The position numbers and the translations under genes were made by a program. Shown piece by piece: positions 34,159 to 45,299 of a DNA stretch of 64,000 nucleotides. Numbering within the stretch: the first letter of the stretch is position 1; each line of letters begins with the position of its first letter. The notes beneath the pieces were generated by a model. The model searched no databases. It was not told the DNA's origin and saw nothing but the letters and a program-made list of their open reading frames with translations. Source of the DNA: Mantis religiosa (taxonomy: Eukaryota > Arthropoda > Insecta > Mantodea > Mantidae); NCBI GenBank assembly GCA_030765055.1, contig CM060951.1:54654470-54718469 (forward strand), given 5' to 3'.

Positions 34159-36106
34159 ACAGTGTGATCCATATAAACCTCAGCCATTTCAATAGGCCAT
34201 AACCTTTGAACCAATAATAGGACACACGTGCAACTTTGCGAGAATATATTACACAATTGGGAGATTATATTACACTATTTACATCTCAGAGAAAATGTTG
34301 GAAGTGTCCTCTACTAGCATCTATGGATCGTTGTTCCCATTTTCTTTGATACGACTGTAGACACTGAAGTTTATATGGGTATCTTCATGCCATTTGTGGA
34401 GCAGCTGGATGATATCGAATTGAGAGAAGGTTATTTCCAGCAAGATGGAGCAACGTGCCATACATCTAATGACACCATGGAACTTGTAACCAGTTTCTTT
34501 GATAAGACTGTAGATACTGAAGTGTATATGGGTATCTTCAAGACATTTGTGGAGCAGCTGGATAATATCGAATTGAGAGAAGGTTATTTCCAGCAAGATG
34601 GAGCAACGTGCCATATATCTAATGACACCATGGAACTTGTAACCAGTTTCTTTGATACGAATGTAGATACTGAAGTGTATATGGGTATCTTCAATACATT
34701 TGTGGAGCAGCTGGATAATATCGAATTGAGAGAAGGTTATTTCCAGCAAGATGGAGCAACGTGCCATACATCTAATAACACCATGGAACTTGTAACCAGT
34801 TTCTTTGATACGAATGTAGATACTGAAGTGTATATGGGTATCTTCAATACATTTGTGGAGCAGCTGGATAATATCGAATTGAGAGAAGGTTATTTCCAGC
34901 AAGATGGAGCAACGTGCCATATATCTAATGACACCATGGAACTTGTAACCAGTTTCTTTGATACGACTGTAGATACTGAAGTGTATATGGGTATCTTCAA
35001 TACATTTGTGGAGCAGCTGGATAATATCGAATTGAGAGAAGGTTATTTCCAGCAAGATGGAACAAAGTGCCATACATCTAATGATACCGTGGAACTTGTA
35101 ACCAGTTTCTTTGATACGACTGTAGACACTGAAGTTTATATGGGTATCTTCAATACATTTGTGGAGCAGCTGGATAATATCGAATTGAGAGAAGGTTATT
35201 TCCTAAAAGATGGAGCAACGTGCCATACATCTAATGACACCATGGAACTTGTAACCAGTTTCTTTGATAAGACTGTAGATACTGAAGTGTATATGGGTAT
35301 CTTCAAGACATTTGTGGAGCAGCTGGATAATATCGAATTGAGAGAAGGTTATTTCCAGCAAGATGGAGCAACGTGCCATATATCTAATGACACCATGGAA
35401 CTTGTAACCAGTTTCTTTGATACGAATGTAGATACTGAAGTGTATATGGGTATCTTCAATACATTTGTGGAGCAGCTGGATAATATCGAATTGAGAGAAG
35501 GTTATTTCCAGCAAGATGGAACAAAGTGCCATACATCTAATGATACCGTGGAACTTGTAACCAGTTTCTTTGATACGACTGTAGATACTGAAGTGTATAT
35601 GGGTATCTTCAATACATTTGTGGAGCAGCTGGATAATATCGAATTGAGAGAAGGTTATTTCCTAAAAGATGGAGCAACGTGTCATACATCTAATGACACC
35701 ATGGAACTTGCAACCAGTTTCTTTGATTAATCGAATAATCTCAAAAGGCCTGTGGCCCCCCAGATCCCCTGACTTAACCTCACCGGATATTTTCTTGTGA
35801 AGGTATCTAAAAATAGAGTGTACAAGAATAGGCCGCGGACAATTGATGCTCTTAAGGAATCCATTCGAACCGAAATAAGTAACATTGGCGAGGATACTCT
35901 CTGTAAAACTTCAGAGAATATGGTGAGACCAGTGCAAACATGTATAGATGCTGGTGAAGGACACTTCCAACATTTTCCCTGAGATGTAAATAGTGTAATG
36001 TAATCTCCCAATTGTGTATTATATTCTCCCAAAGTTGCACGTGTGTCCTGTTATTGGTTCAAAAGTTATGACCTATTGAAATGGTTCAGATTTATGTGGA
36101 TAACAC
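34159..36106 (+). mobile_element. Inverted-repeat element carrying tandemly amplified transposase segment
   Basis: Ends are about 163-bp imperfect inverted repeats (34159-34322 and 35944-36106): for example AATTGGGAGATTATATTACA on the left versus TGTAATGTAATCTCCCAATT on the right. The interior is the nine-unit array plus, at 35735-35982, the end of a mariner/Tc1-type transposase (PPRSPDLTSPDIF, then KNRVYKNRPRTIDALKESIR). Part of that C-terminal coding lies inside the right inverted repeat, so the left repeat is an inverted copy of the element's 3' end. The usual N-terminal transposase region is missing. Confidence 0.85.
34375..35730 (+). CDS. Open frame of nine 51-residue copies of a transposase catalytic segment
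   Basis: A single 451-codon frame made of eight full and one partial copy of a 153-bp unit. Each unit begins MGIF..FVEQLD(N/D)IELREG and holds the second catalytic aspartate box (YFQQDGATCH) of a mariner-like transposase, then MELVTSFFD. Units are not identical: 5 and 8 share GTKCH and TVEL, 6 and 9 share YFLKDG, and 2 and 7 share IFKTF, so blocks of several units were duplicated. The period is a multiple of three, so the frame stays open. An overlapping minus-strand frame of 250 codons exists for the same reason. Whether it is expressed is unknown; a functional transposase is impossible, as the remainder is missing or shifted. Confidence 0.6.
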   Translation: MGIFMPFVEQLDDIELREGYFQQDGATCHTSNDTMELVTSFFDKTVDTEVYMGIFKTFVEQLDNIELREGYFQQDGATCHISNDTMELVTSFFDTNVDTEVYMGIFNTFVEQLDNIELREGYFQQDGATCHTSNNTMELVTSFFDTNVDTEVYMGIFNTFVEQLDNIELREGYFQQDGATCHISNDTMELVTSFFDTTVDTEVYMGIFNTFVEQLDNIELREGYFQQDGTKCHTSNDTVELVTSFFDTTVDTEVYMGIFNTFVEQLDNIELREGYFLKDGATCHTSNDTMELVTSFFDKTVDTEVYMGIFKTFVEQLDNIELREGYFQQDGATCHISNDTMELVTSFFDTNVDTEVYMGIFNTFVEQLDNIELREGYFQQDGTKCHTSNDTVELVTSFFDTTVDTEVYMGIFNTFVEQLDNIELREGYFLKDGATCHTSNDTMELATSFFD

Positions 36107-36885
36107 AATAAATTTGTCTGCTGAACCTCAGAGTTAGCGTCTTTGGCATTAAATTAAACTCCATCCTTTTAGTTAGCGTCATAGTACAAACTAAATTAGT
36201 ACATTCAACTTATATTTTCATTTTTATGTGATTAATAACAACACAAATTGCCACAATTTAATAGTGACGAACTATTTTCTCACTAAGAGGCAACAAAACA
36301 TATATATATATATGACAGTTATAAGAGAGTCCAAATTTCAGCATCCTGTTTGTAAGTGGAATACCTTATTTATACACAGGTATGAAAATAATTAAACTTA
36401 AGTGAATTTTTATGATAAAATATAATTTTGATTTTGAAAATTATTTACCTACCAATTTCTAAAAACAAATCAATATCTTATGCGAATTTCTATCAGTTAT
36501 TTTTAATTGATTAGGATTATTGATTTATTTATTTACTTCCAAAAACACGATTGACATTGGTCATTTTAGGCACTGAAAATTTGTCCAACCCACGGCTTCA
36601 AAACTCTGCACGGATCTTAGGCACAGAAAATAGAATAATGTATGTGCTTCATCTCCAGATTGGTCTTGAATTTCCAGAGATAATAAGAACAAGAAGGAGG
36701 TCTGAAAACGGTCACCTAAGGACCACTCTTGCAAAGTTATTTCATTGAGGGAAAGATATCGCCACCCTTCCAGTAGTGCAGGATAACATGCTCTCTGCAG
36801 TTTTATTCTGCTTTACGTTGTAGGAAGAATATTTATATCTGATTAGTGGAAAACTACAAGCATTGATGACACCACTTTTCTTTAT
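36107..36885. other. AT-rich non-coding stretch
   Basis: No gene recognised. There is a short (TA)n at 36300-36313. Confidence 0.35.
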
Positions 36886-36886
36886 T

Positions 36887-37515
36887 TACGTCCTCCAACG
36901 TTAAGTTATATCGGATGATGAATGGATTGATGTTCAAATGAGTGGAGGGTACATAGAGCTTAGGGTTATCAGACGTTCATCTTTCAGGATAAGAGAAAAC
37001 CCCAAAGGTTAAGTCATATCGGACGATATACGAAATGATGCTCAAAGGAGTTCAGGGTACATAGAGCTTAGAGTTGCCGGACATTCATCTTTCTGGATAA
37101 AGAAAAAGTTCCAACTTTTTAATTCATATCGGACGATGAATGAAATGATGTACAAATGAGTACATTTGCACAGAATAGGAATTTATACAAGTCCAAATTG
37201 TCCTCTGTGCAACAAGAAGAGGAAAAGACTGAAGAACATGTTTGAACCTATGAAAACCTACCTGCCGGACCCACTACACGGAAATATTGGTGAGAAAGAG
37301 AGCTAATGGTTTCATTGCCAAAGCCTAGCATTTGAAAACAACAACAAGTGAGTATAAGGTCCATGGAGCTTAGAGTTACCTGACATTTGTCTTTCAGGGT
37401 AAGGGAAAACTCCGGAAGAAAACTTATCCAGGTAAATCACCCTAACCGAAATTCGAACTCGGGACCTCTTGAACGTGAGGTAGACACGCTACCGTCTACG
37501 CTACCGAGGCGGGCA
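36887..37515 (-). repeat. Composite of SINE A fragments, minus strand
   Basis: Three partial copies of the SINE A tail/body (starting at about 36889, 37011 and 37115, each with CATATCGGACGATGAATG-like sequence) are followed, after foreign sequence at 37162-37340, by the rest of a SINE A with reversed B box (AATTCGAACTCGGG) and reversed head (TACGCTACCGAGGCGGG). The tail portion therefore looks tandemly repeated and then split by an insertion. Confidence 0.8.
37162..37340 (+). pseudogene. LINE C-terminal fragment inside SINE A
   Basis: Plus-strand reading HRIGIYTSPNCPLCNKKRKR resembles the zinc-knuckle-type C-terminal part (CPLC....ET..H) of Jockey/I-like LINEs. It is short and lacks the rest of the ORF. 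Confidence 0.45.
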
Positions 37516-37939
37516 GGTCACACCAAAGCTCAATATTTTGGAAACATATCCTTGGGCAGTATTTGAACTTTGCTTTGAGTGTATAATTTCACATCAATAT
37601 ATTATAAATGCGTGGTAAAGAGTCTTTCTTGGAGGCGGACGATGGACTGCAGCACTCTGAGACATACTGTACGAACTGAACACTGCCGGCTGCCGGACTT
37701 GAATGCGAGCACTCACCTTACCACAGTCACCTCCCTCACAAGGGAGATACTGTACTTGCTTGTATTTCCTTATCGGCTAAACCATTTTTAACCAGGCTGT
37801 CACGCAGAGCGTATACAACTGTTTTATCGTATATATTATCAACACTATATTTCACTTACGCTGGTATTTCAGTAATTTCGCGTTGCACAGCTGTCCTTGG
37901 AATGGCATGTCAACAATTCCTGTTGGGTCACGTGCCTCT

Positions 37940-37940
<1 letters not shown>

Positions 37941-38018
<78 letters not shown>

Positions 38019-38022
38019 ACAC
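37941..38022 (+). repeat. (AC)n microsatellite
   Basis: About 41 AC units with one ACAT interruption near the right end. The open frames of His/Thr and Val/Cys across it are artefacts. Confidence 0.97.
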
Positions 38023-38404
38023 CTGTTCGTTCCATAAATCATTCATGTCGTCATCAGAAATGATGAGAGACCGGAGAAAGATTATAGCTCGAGTGCGTCC
38101 GGTTGCCAGTGATTGATTTCTTGCCTGCCTTTATTCTTCTTACGGCTCGCTCTTTTGACAGGTGACAGCCAGTGAACTTCCTTACCTCGTGCTTCGCTAT
38201 CCTATGATGCTTCTAAATCCCTTTATTCACACGTTCTCTGCATTTTTATGCAAGCGAGGTTCATCACTGATCGATTGATTTTTTTGAAACCTTTTTTCAG
38301 ACTATTTCACACATAATAAGTTAGCACGATATAGACAAATGTTTCCGAATGATTTAGCCATCGAAGAATCGCAGCTTGACTATAGGCACGCCTTCACTCC
38401 GTAA

Positions 38405-38960
38405 TTATCAAGTTTTAGGATGTGGTAATCTGTGGATTATTCCGCCTCCTTAATGTTTAAAACCATATTGTCACCCAATTATCGGAAAGCACAACCAACG
38501 ACAGCTGAGTAAGGGGCCAGAGGCAGCCAAGCCACACCCATCCATCAGTCTCTGTCACTAACTGAGGGGATGATTAGGGAAATGTCACTTGTCGCTTGCC
38601 GCCTCTTTCCCCCCTTCCACTGGCATCTGGAACCTTCGCGGTAATTCACGGAAACTAGAGGCTTCGAGAAAACGGCGATATTCCTATAAAAAGGGCTGCA
38701 GTGAGTGAATTCTGTCAGTCAGTTCTTGGCGAGCTGTGAGGAGCGCCCAGTGAGGGGACGGACTGCGTACGTGCGTCGGAGGAGTTTACGTAATTACGAG
38801 TGCAAGTGGAACTGTAACGGACGAACTGGTGAATCGTAATTGTGTGCATTACGTAATTCTGTGTAATTGGCAAGTGTTCAACTGTAAGTCGGTGGAAATA
38901 AAGAACATTTTTGAGTGGTGCAATTGGACTTTTCATTTCACGAACCCACATAGTCACAAT
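38405..38960 (+). repeat. Possible solo LTR or promoter-bearing repeat
   Basis: Contains a TATA-like CCTATAAAAAGGGC at about 38682, a GTGAGTGAATTCTGTCAGTC start-like region about 25 bp later, and a GGAAATAAAGAACA polyadenylation-type signal near 38895, 200 bp further on. A promoter and poly(A) signal this close together resemble an LTR's U3-R-U5. No second copy or target duplication is visible, so this is only a suggestion. Confidence 0.35.
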
Positions 38961-38970
38961 ATTTATGCCC

Positions 38971-39290
38971 AATTAATTGTTCTTTCACACTGACCGTGTG
39001 TAGGCTAAAGTATAGAAAGATAGAGTCAGACTGAAAAATTCAATGCCATAGCCGGGATTTGAACCACGGATCTTCTGGTTGCCGTCCAGCCGCTCTAACC
39101 CTTGAGCTACTATAGCCAACGTGCCGACATGGCATTAAATTCTCCAACTGACTCGTATTAGAACGGCTGGACGGAGACCAGAAGATCCGTGGCTCAAATC
39201 CCGGCTATGGCATTGAATTTTTCAGTCTGACTCTATCTTTCCATACTTTAGCCTACACACGGTCAGTGTGAAAGAACAATTAATTTCCAT
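38971..39290. repeat. SINE B hairpin
   Basis: A minus-oriented copy and a truncated plus-oriented copy in head-to-head arrangement. Outer arms match perfectly over AATTGTTCTTTCACACTGACC and its complement AAAGAACAATT at the right end. The right arm starts inside the tRNA-like part (GAACGGCTGGACGGAGACC), so the loop is the unmatched A-box side of the left copy. Confidence 0.9.
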
Positions 39291-39294
39291 TAAT

Positions 39295-39565
39295 TGACCT
39301 AATAGTGGTTAACTATAAAGCCCGGGCCTTAAAGTACTTACACGTTGTAAGTCGCCATTAAGGTAGTTATCTCATGTGTTTATGAGAACTCATAAGTGGT
39401 TTACCGGGAAAATCACGAGTCAGTTGGAGAATTTAATGTCATGTCGGCACGTTGGCCATAGTAGCTCAAGGGTTAGAGCGGCTGGACGGCAACCAGAAGA
39501 TCCGTGGTTCAAATCCCGGCAATGGCACTGAATTTTTCAGTCTGACTCTATCTTTCCATCTTTAT
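39295..39565 (+). repeat. SINE B copy, full 5' region
   Basis: Plus-strand copy that follows the hairpin directly, showing what precedes the tRNA-like part: GACCTAATAGTGGTTAACTA, TACACGTTGTAAGTCGCCA, AACTCATAAGTGGTTTACCG and GAATTTAATGTCATGTCGG. The same leader is present in the 33-kb arms. The join TTGACCTAATAGTGG to the previous copy suggests that units can sit in tandem. Confidence 0.8.
39455..39526 (+). other. tRNA-like segment of SINE B (not a functional tRNA)
   Basis: Folds as a tRNA on paper: acceptor GCCATAG/CAATGGC (one mismatch; perfect in other copies), D arm TAGCTCAAGGGTTAGAGC, anticodon arm CTGG/CCAG with a 7-nt loop ACGGCAA, and T loop TTCAAAT. Two of five T-stem pairs are mismatched, position 33 is C rather than U, and the sequence repeats as part of a longer unit. 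It is therefore a tRNA-derived promoter, not a gene. Confidence 0.6.
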
Positions 39566-40795
39566 GCGATAAATATCATCTTTCATTTGTTGCTGACCAC
39601 GAGCCGCTCAAATCAAAATGGTATTTTTAAAATTTCTGCCAGGGACGTCCTCTCTGACGAGTGTGTGTTTTCCGTGTTTTCTGACTTATATCTGGCGAAC
39701 GCTTCCTTTCCCAAACTCAACTGATTTTATGTTACATCAGTGCCAACCGCTTATTTTGCCATATGTATTAAGACCGTCCGCTAAACACTACTTAAAATCT
39801 ATAACATTTTATCAAGCACTAATAAGGTTAGATTTTGATAGAAACATAAAACCCATTTTCAATGTGCTTACCTATATTTCAATTCACCTTTACCAGCTTT
39901 AAGTTATCATTTCTATGTCTTTGAAGAAAACATTCAGGAGTTTTTACTGAAAAAATGGGCATAAACAAAGTTACTTTTGCGTTACACTTAAATTTACCTT
40001 CTCAAAGGTTTGACTTCAGGTTGGAGAAAAATAATAGATACTAGGGCCTAGATCTGGGCTTGGGGGTGGATGGCTAGTCACCAGGTTCATTTCTTTACAT
40101 CTTCCTTTGCATAGCAAAGGTGTGCACGTCGTAGAATCGAAAGAGATTCCATAGTGAACCTAAAGAGCAGGCTACTGTATGTCAGATTCTGGGAGGCAAG
40201 GATGAGGTCAGAGCGCTCTACGGGCGTACCTGAGCTACTGCGCTGGGTTTCTTTTTTAGAGTCAGTAACCAAGATTCATTCCCAGTCCAAGAAGATAATG
40301 GTCATAATATTTTCTGTTTATTAATCTTGGCATATCTAAGAGCTTTGCCAGGTTAGTGCCGTTTCCTAACTTGCTTTTAGAAAGAGAATTTTAGAAAAGG
40401 ACCCTTGGTTCATTCCGCATGACAATGTTTTGCAGAACTTCTTTTTACTGATTACCACAGCTTTAAAATAAATAAACCTTTGCACTTTTTGGGCTGCTGT
40501 GAGATTTCGTGGTATTCATTTTACACTCTTATTTCCTCTTTGACATGTTCTGGTATGAACTCCTCCAAGGACCAACCTACACGCTATTCATCGATGGTAT
40601 ATCGGCCCAACGAAATATTGAAGGTGAGCTATCCTTATGAACAGCAACCAGGTCATGCTTAGTTTAATTCGCTTTAAGTCTTTCCTTGGTAAAAATTGAA
40701 TCACAGCTAGGTAGTGAATTTTGAAAATAGAGTACATTTCAAATAATTGTATTTAAAAAAAACTGAAGGCAATCAAACAAAAACAAATAATTGAC
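39566..40795. other. Non-coding stretch
   Basis: Nothing recognisable. Confidence 0.35.
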
Positions 40796-40796
40796 G

Positions 40797-40892
40797 GCTT
40801 TTGTAGTCAAGTGGCCAGCTTTATGCCTTCCTTTTTAGCCCAGAGGTTTAGGGTTCGAAACCCGGCTGGGTCCTGCAATTTTTCTTTAGCCG
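40797..40892 (+). repeat. tRNA-like SINE head at the satellite edge
   Basis: TAGTCAAGTGGCCAGCTTT (A-box-like) and GGGTTCGAAACCCGGCTGGG (B box with a self-complementary T arm) stand at tRNA spacing. The following CAATTTTTCTTTAGCCGG leads straight into the first 53-bp unit. Confidence 0.55.
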
Positions 40893-42537
40893 GAATCATT
40901 CCCTATCCTCCACAGAGTATGGAAGGATGAAGTGGGATTGAGTCTGAATCATTCCCTATCCTCCACAGAGTATGGAAGTATGAAGTGGGATTGAGTCTGA
41001 ATCATTCCCTATGCTCCACAGAGTATGGAAGTATGAAGTGGGATTGAGTCTGAATTATTCCCTATCCTCCACAGAGTATGGAAGTATTTAGTCGGTTTGA
41101 GTCTGAATCATTCCCTATCCTCCCCAGAGTATGGAAGTATGAAGTGGGATTGAGTCTGAATCATTCCCTATCCTCCGCAGAGTATGGAAGTATGAAGTGG
41201 GATTGAGTCTGAATCATTCCCTATCCTCCACAGAGTATGGAAGTATGAAGTGGGATTGAGTCTGAATCATTCCCTATCCTCCACAGAGTATGAAAGTATG
41301 AAGTGGGATTGAGTCTGAATCATTCCCTATCCTCCACAGAGTATGGAAGTATGAAGTGGGATTGAGTCTGAATCATTCCCTATCCTCCACAGAGTATGAA
41401 AGTATGAAGTGGGATTGAGTCTGAATCATTCCCTATCCTCCACAGAGTATGAAAGTATGAAGTGGGATTGAGTCTGAATCATTCCCTATCCTCCACAGAG
41501 TATGGAAGTATGAAGTGGGATTGAGTCTGAATCATTCCCTATCCTCCACAGAGTATGAAAGTATGAAGTGGGATTGAGTCTGAATCATTCCCTATCCTCC
41601 ACAGAGTATGGAAGGATGAAGTGGGATTGAGTCTGAATCATTCCCTATCCTCCACAGAGTATGGAAGTATGAAGTGGGATTGAGTCTGAATCATTCCCTA
41701 TGCTCCACAGAGTATGGAAGTATGAAGTGGGATTGAGTCTGAATTATTCCCTATCCTCCACAGAGTATGGAAGTATTTAGTCGGTTTGAGTCTGAATCAT
41801 TCCCTATCCTCCCCAGAGTATGGAAGTATGAAGTGGGATTGAGTCTGAATCATTCCCTATCCTCCGCAGAGTATGGAAGTATGAAGTGGGATTGAGTCTG
41901 AATCATTCCCTATCCTCCACAGAGTATGGAAGTATGAAGTGGGATTGAGTCTGAATCATTCCCTATCCTCCACAGAGTATGGAAGTATGAAGTGGAATTG
42001 AGTCTGAATCATTATCTATCCTCCACAGAGTATGAAAGTATGAAGTGGGATTGAGTCTGAATCATTCCCTATCCTCCACAGAGTATGAAAGTATGAAGTG
42101 GGATTGAGTCTGAATCATTCCCTATCCTCCACAGAGTATGAAAGTATGAAGTGGTATTGAGTCTTAATCATTCCATATCCTCCACAGAGTATGGAAGTAT
42201 GAAGTGGGATTGAGTGTGAAGCATTCCCTATCCTCCACAGAGTATGGAAGTATGAAGTGGGATTGAGTCTGAATCATTCCCTATACTCCACAGAGTATGG
42301 AAGTATGAAGTGGGATTGAGTGTGAAGCATTCCCTATCCTCCACAGAGTATGGACGTATGAATTGGGATTGAATCTGAATCATTCCCTATCCTCCACAGA
42401 GTATGGAAGTATGAAGTGGGATTGAGTGTGAAGCATTCCCTATCCTCCACAGAGTATGGAATTATGAAGCGGGATTGAGTCTGAATCACTCCCTATCCTC
42501 CACAGAGTATGGACGTATGAATTGGGATTGAGTCTGA
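40893..42537 (+). repeat. 53-bp satellite array, about 31 units, 13-unit higher-order period
   Basis: Unit contains GAATCATTCCCTATCCTCC, ACAGAGTATGGAAGTATG and AAGTGGGATTGAGTCT. Consecutive starts at 40946 and 40999 confirm 53 bp. Diagnostic variants (GGAAGGATGA, CTATGCTCC, GAATTATTCC with ATTTAGTCGGTTT, CTCCCCAG, CTCCGCAG) occur in the same order twice, with GGAAGGATGA at 40921 and 41610, a shift of 689 bp or 13 units. The last units, from about 42130, are more diverged (GTGTGAAGC, ACGTATGAATTGG), as expected at an array edge. Confidence 0.95.
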
Positions 42538-44540
42538 GAGTATTTAATAGCAAAATATACATAGAAAACAATGTTAACAAAACCCATTACTTGGTAGACA
42601 TACAGATCGAGTAAACAGCATCAGCTGTTCCTCAAATAAGATCCTCCAATATGATCATAGAAATGAGGTGGTGCTGTAATAAATTAAACAAAGCAAAATC
42701 GTAACTGTAATATATTAAAGATGGAGAAACACTAGGGATAGCATTTTAATGCAAAGGAATTTTTTACCTCTGTCAGTAAGAATACTGGTTAATTAATAAC
42801 TTTCCAGAAATCGAAGAATATTATATGTAGTATACAAAGCTCTTTTGCCTATTTCGTTAATAAGCAAACTATTTCTGCACTTTACACATTATTCTGTATA
42901 TTTGCTAGTTTTAGATGAATATTTTATAAATATATTTTTACTTTCTTGATTTTATCTCTACTTTCTTATCTTCATTTACATTAATAATTGATATTTCCCT
43001 AAGAATAAGTGCCACTGAGTCAGTATTGACACTTGGTAATATTAATGGCACATATGCAACACAATTGAATAGATCATATTATACAGGTGAACTCCCGCCT
43101 TTCTGTTCTTAGCGTTCCTCATAATGGCTGTAAAGATCTGACCTTAAGTTTATAGTTGCACTTACACGGAGTACTAAATATAATTTACATTTTATTGTTT
43201 AATATATAACATTTATAAAAATGACAACTTACTAATTTGCACAAACTAAATAACACTTTAAAATATTCACCCGTTAATAGCCTTAGGAGTTCATTTCCGA
43301 AAATTTTCCTGAAAGTTCGCAGTCGTTCTCCATTTGAAATATAATTCAGCGGAGTTTAACTTCAATATTAAATATACAATTTTATGAGACACATATTTAA
43401 TATGTTTTCTAGGTACAATAGGTTTATCTATGCAAATATTGCCTAAATGTGCCACACATGTTTATTTTATGTTGATATGACATAGTAATACTGTGAATGT
43501 CATGGAAGTTTTCAGTGCATAAATGCATATATATTAAAGGGTCCATTTAGAGTACTTCGGTTTTATGTCCGGAAAGTTTTGGACTCTACTTCGTAATTAG
43601 TTTGCTTTTAAAACAAATGTTCTTTCATGTGGTATGTTTTCCAGTTTGTTAATGTGGCAGTTCACCTTTACTTTTCAAGTAGGATATTGTTTCATAAATT
43701 AGCAGTCAGTGCTAATGTTGCAACACCCGCGAATGGTCATTTGTTATTAGACGGAACATAAATAGAAATTATCTACTTCCACCATTACAAGGTGCACGGG
43801 TTCAGGCAACAAAAACTTATCACCTTATCACTTGTCTTCAAAGCGTGTTTTAGTCTCATAAAGACGTGATTTGCATTTGCTGCTGTTTACCTGTTGTGAT
43901 GTAATCATTAGCTTTCGTTCCCACAAAACTATAGATAAATAAAGTCAACTAAAGATTTACACGTTTTTCAGGAGTTATAGATATCCAAATTTTCATGTTC
44001 CACAGCTGCTATTATTTGAGGGCAATGCTGCGCGTCTCCAGTCCGGTCCTCTAATGTCTGCTGCCTGCTGCTCCAGTGACCCCTATATCTTGGAGTACAC
44101 ATGGGAGGGTGTAGGCATAAACACTAGTCAGTTGAAGATACATTTAATGGAAGTAATTTAATTTGAAGTGAGTTTACGACTGTTGAAGTTGAATTAAACC
44201 GCTTCTAAACCTTACCCTCAAAATGGTAACTATGAATTATATCCGCTAAATGATGACGTATGCAGATTTTACTGTTTAAAAATAGCTGCTTCTGTGATAT
44301 AATGCGAAATGTATGTTACATTATTTCTAGTTTAGTGAAAAAACAACAACCAAATCTTGTAATCTCAATTGAACTGCTGAGCTACAACTCACAGCTATAC
44401 TGTACTCGGCACTAGCCATTGAATTCAATTCAACTCAGCAGTGTCAATTGTTTACTTAACTATTGACGTCAGACATAGCTACTTATATAGCCACCGAATA
44501 CTGTTACGTACGGGTAGGTTGTATGAGTGAGATCCTAGGG
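42538..44540. other. AT-rich non-coding stretch
   Basis: About 2 kb with no gene or repeat I can recognise. Confidence 0.35.
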
Positions 44541-45299
44541 CAGAGGAAGATAGCTACGAGAGCTGTGACGTATTTCAGCAGTGCGTGTGACGTCAGGCAA
44601 GAGCCGTGTAGCACCAAGTTGCCTGTATAAATGGCGCTGTGAGTACAGAATTTGAGGGTTCAGTCAGGTGTAGAACACTCGATGACAACAGTGTAGTTGT
44701 CACGTACCTAATGAAACTGTTAAATTTACACTGTGACGATTTATTCAAGGACAAATATACACAATAGAAAGACTTGGCTGATTTTTAAAAGAATGTCCTC
44801 CAAAGCAGATTTCCGAGGTTATACTCACTTCCCACACAGACGTTGTGTATGTTTGCCTCGAATATGTGTGCGAACAATTTTTTTCTGTTATGAAATTAGG
44901 TAAGTCCAAACCCCGAAAATACCTTGTCGGTTCACAATCTAATATGCAGCATTCGATTACTAATTTCCCAGATATTACGTCCTGACATTGATAAACTAGT
45001 TAAAGAAAAATGAAACAGAAAGTGTCGGAAAATGTCCAAGTAATTCTGTTCTGAATGGGTCTCCTCTAATTTAAAGAGAAAATTAATTTATATTTTATTT
45101 TATTTTATTTACATTATAACATGCCTGACCTTCAAATAGACTACAAGTTGAAGTTTTATATATTTTCTCATAGCACAGAGCCAAAATGTAATTGTTTATA
45201 AACTATGACCAATTGTGTAATTAAAGCAGTCACCATTAATATTAAAACACCCAAGATGTAAGTTGTACATATTATTAATACCCCATACGTTTCCTGTCG
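44541..45299 (+). repeat. Dispersed repeat R2, copy 2 (LTR-like)
   Basis: Same orientation as 16150-16915, starting near GGAAGATAGC and ending at CATACGTTTCCTGTC. It retains the TATA-like TGTATAAATGGCG followed by GTGAGTACAGA. It contains a small direct repeat (TTTTATTTTATTTTATTTAC) near 45088 that is shorter in copy 1. Confidence 0.65.

Noticed and set aside
34321..35073. 250-codon minus-strand frame opposite the 51-residue repeat array
   Set aside because: It is the complement of a 153-bp period that is a multiple of three; stop-free reading follows automatically. The plus strand has the recognisable transposase box.
37852..38116. Poly-His/Thr and poly-Val/Cys frames over the (AC)n tract
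   Set aside because: Microsatellite artefacts. The same reasoning removes the poly-Lys, poly-Ser and poly-Phe frames over the GAA tracts and the frames over (GAT)n/(GT)n.
39455..39526. A real tRNA gene in the SINE B unit
   Set aside because: T-stem mismatches, C at position 33 and repetition as part of a longer unit indicate a tRNA-derived SINE.
40893..42537. CRISPR array
   Set aside because: Direct repeats adjoin without unique spacers; a eukaryotic satellite.
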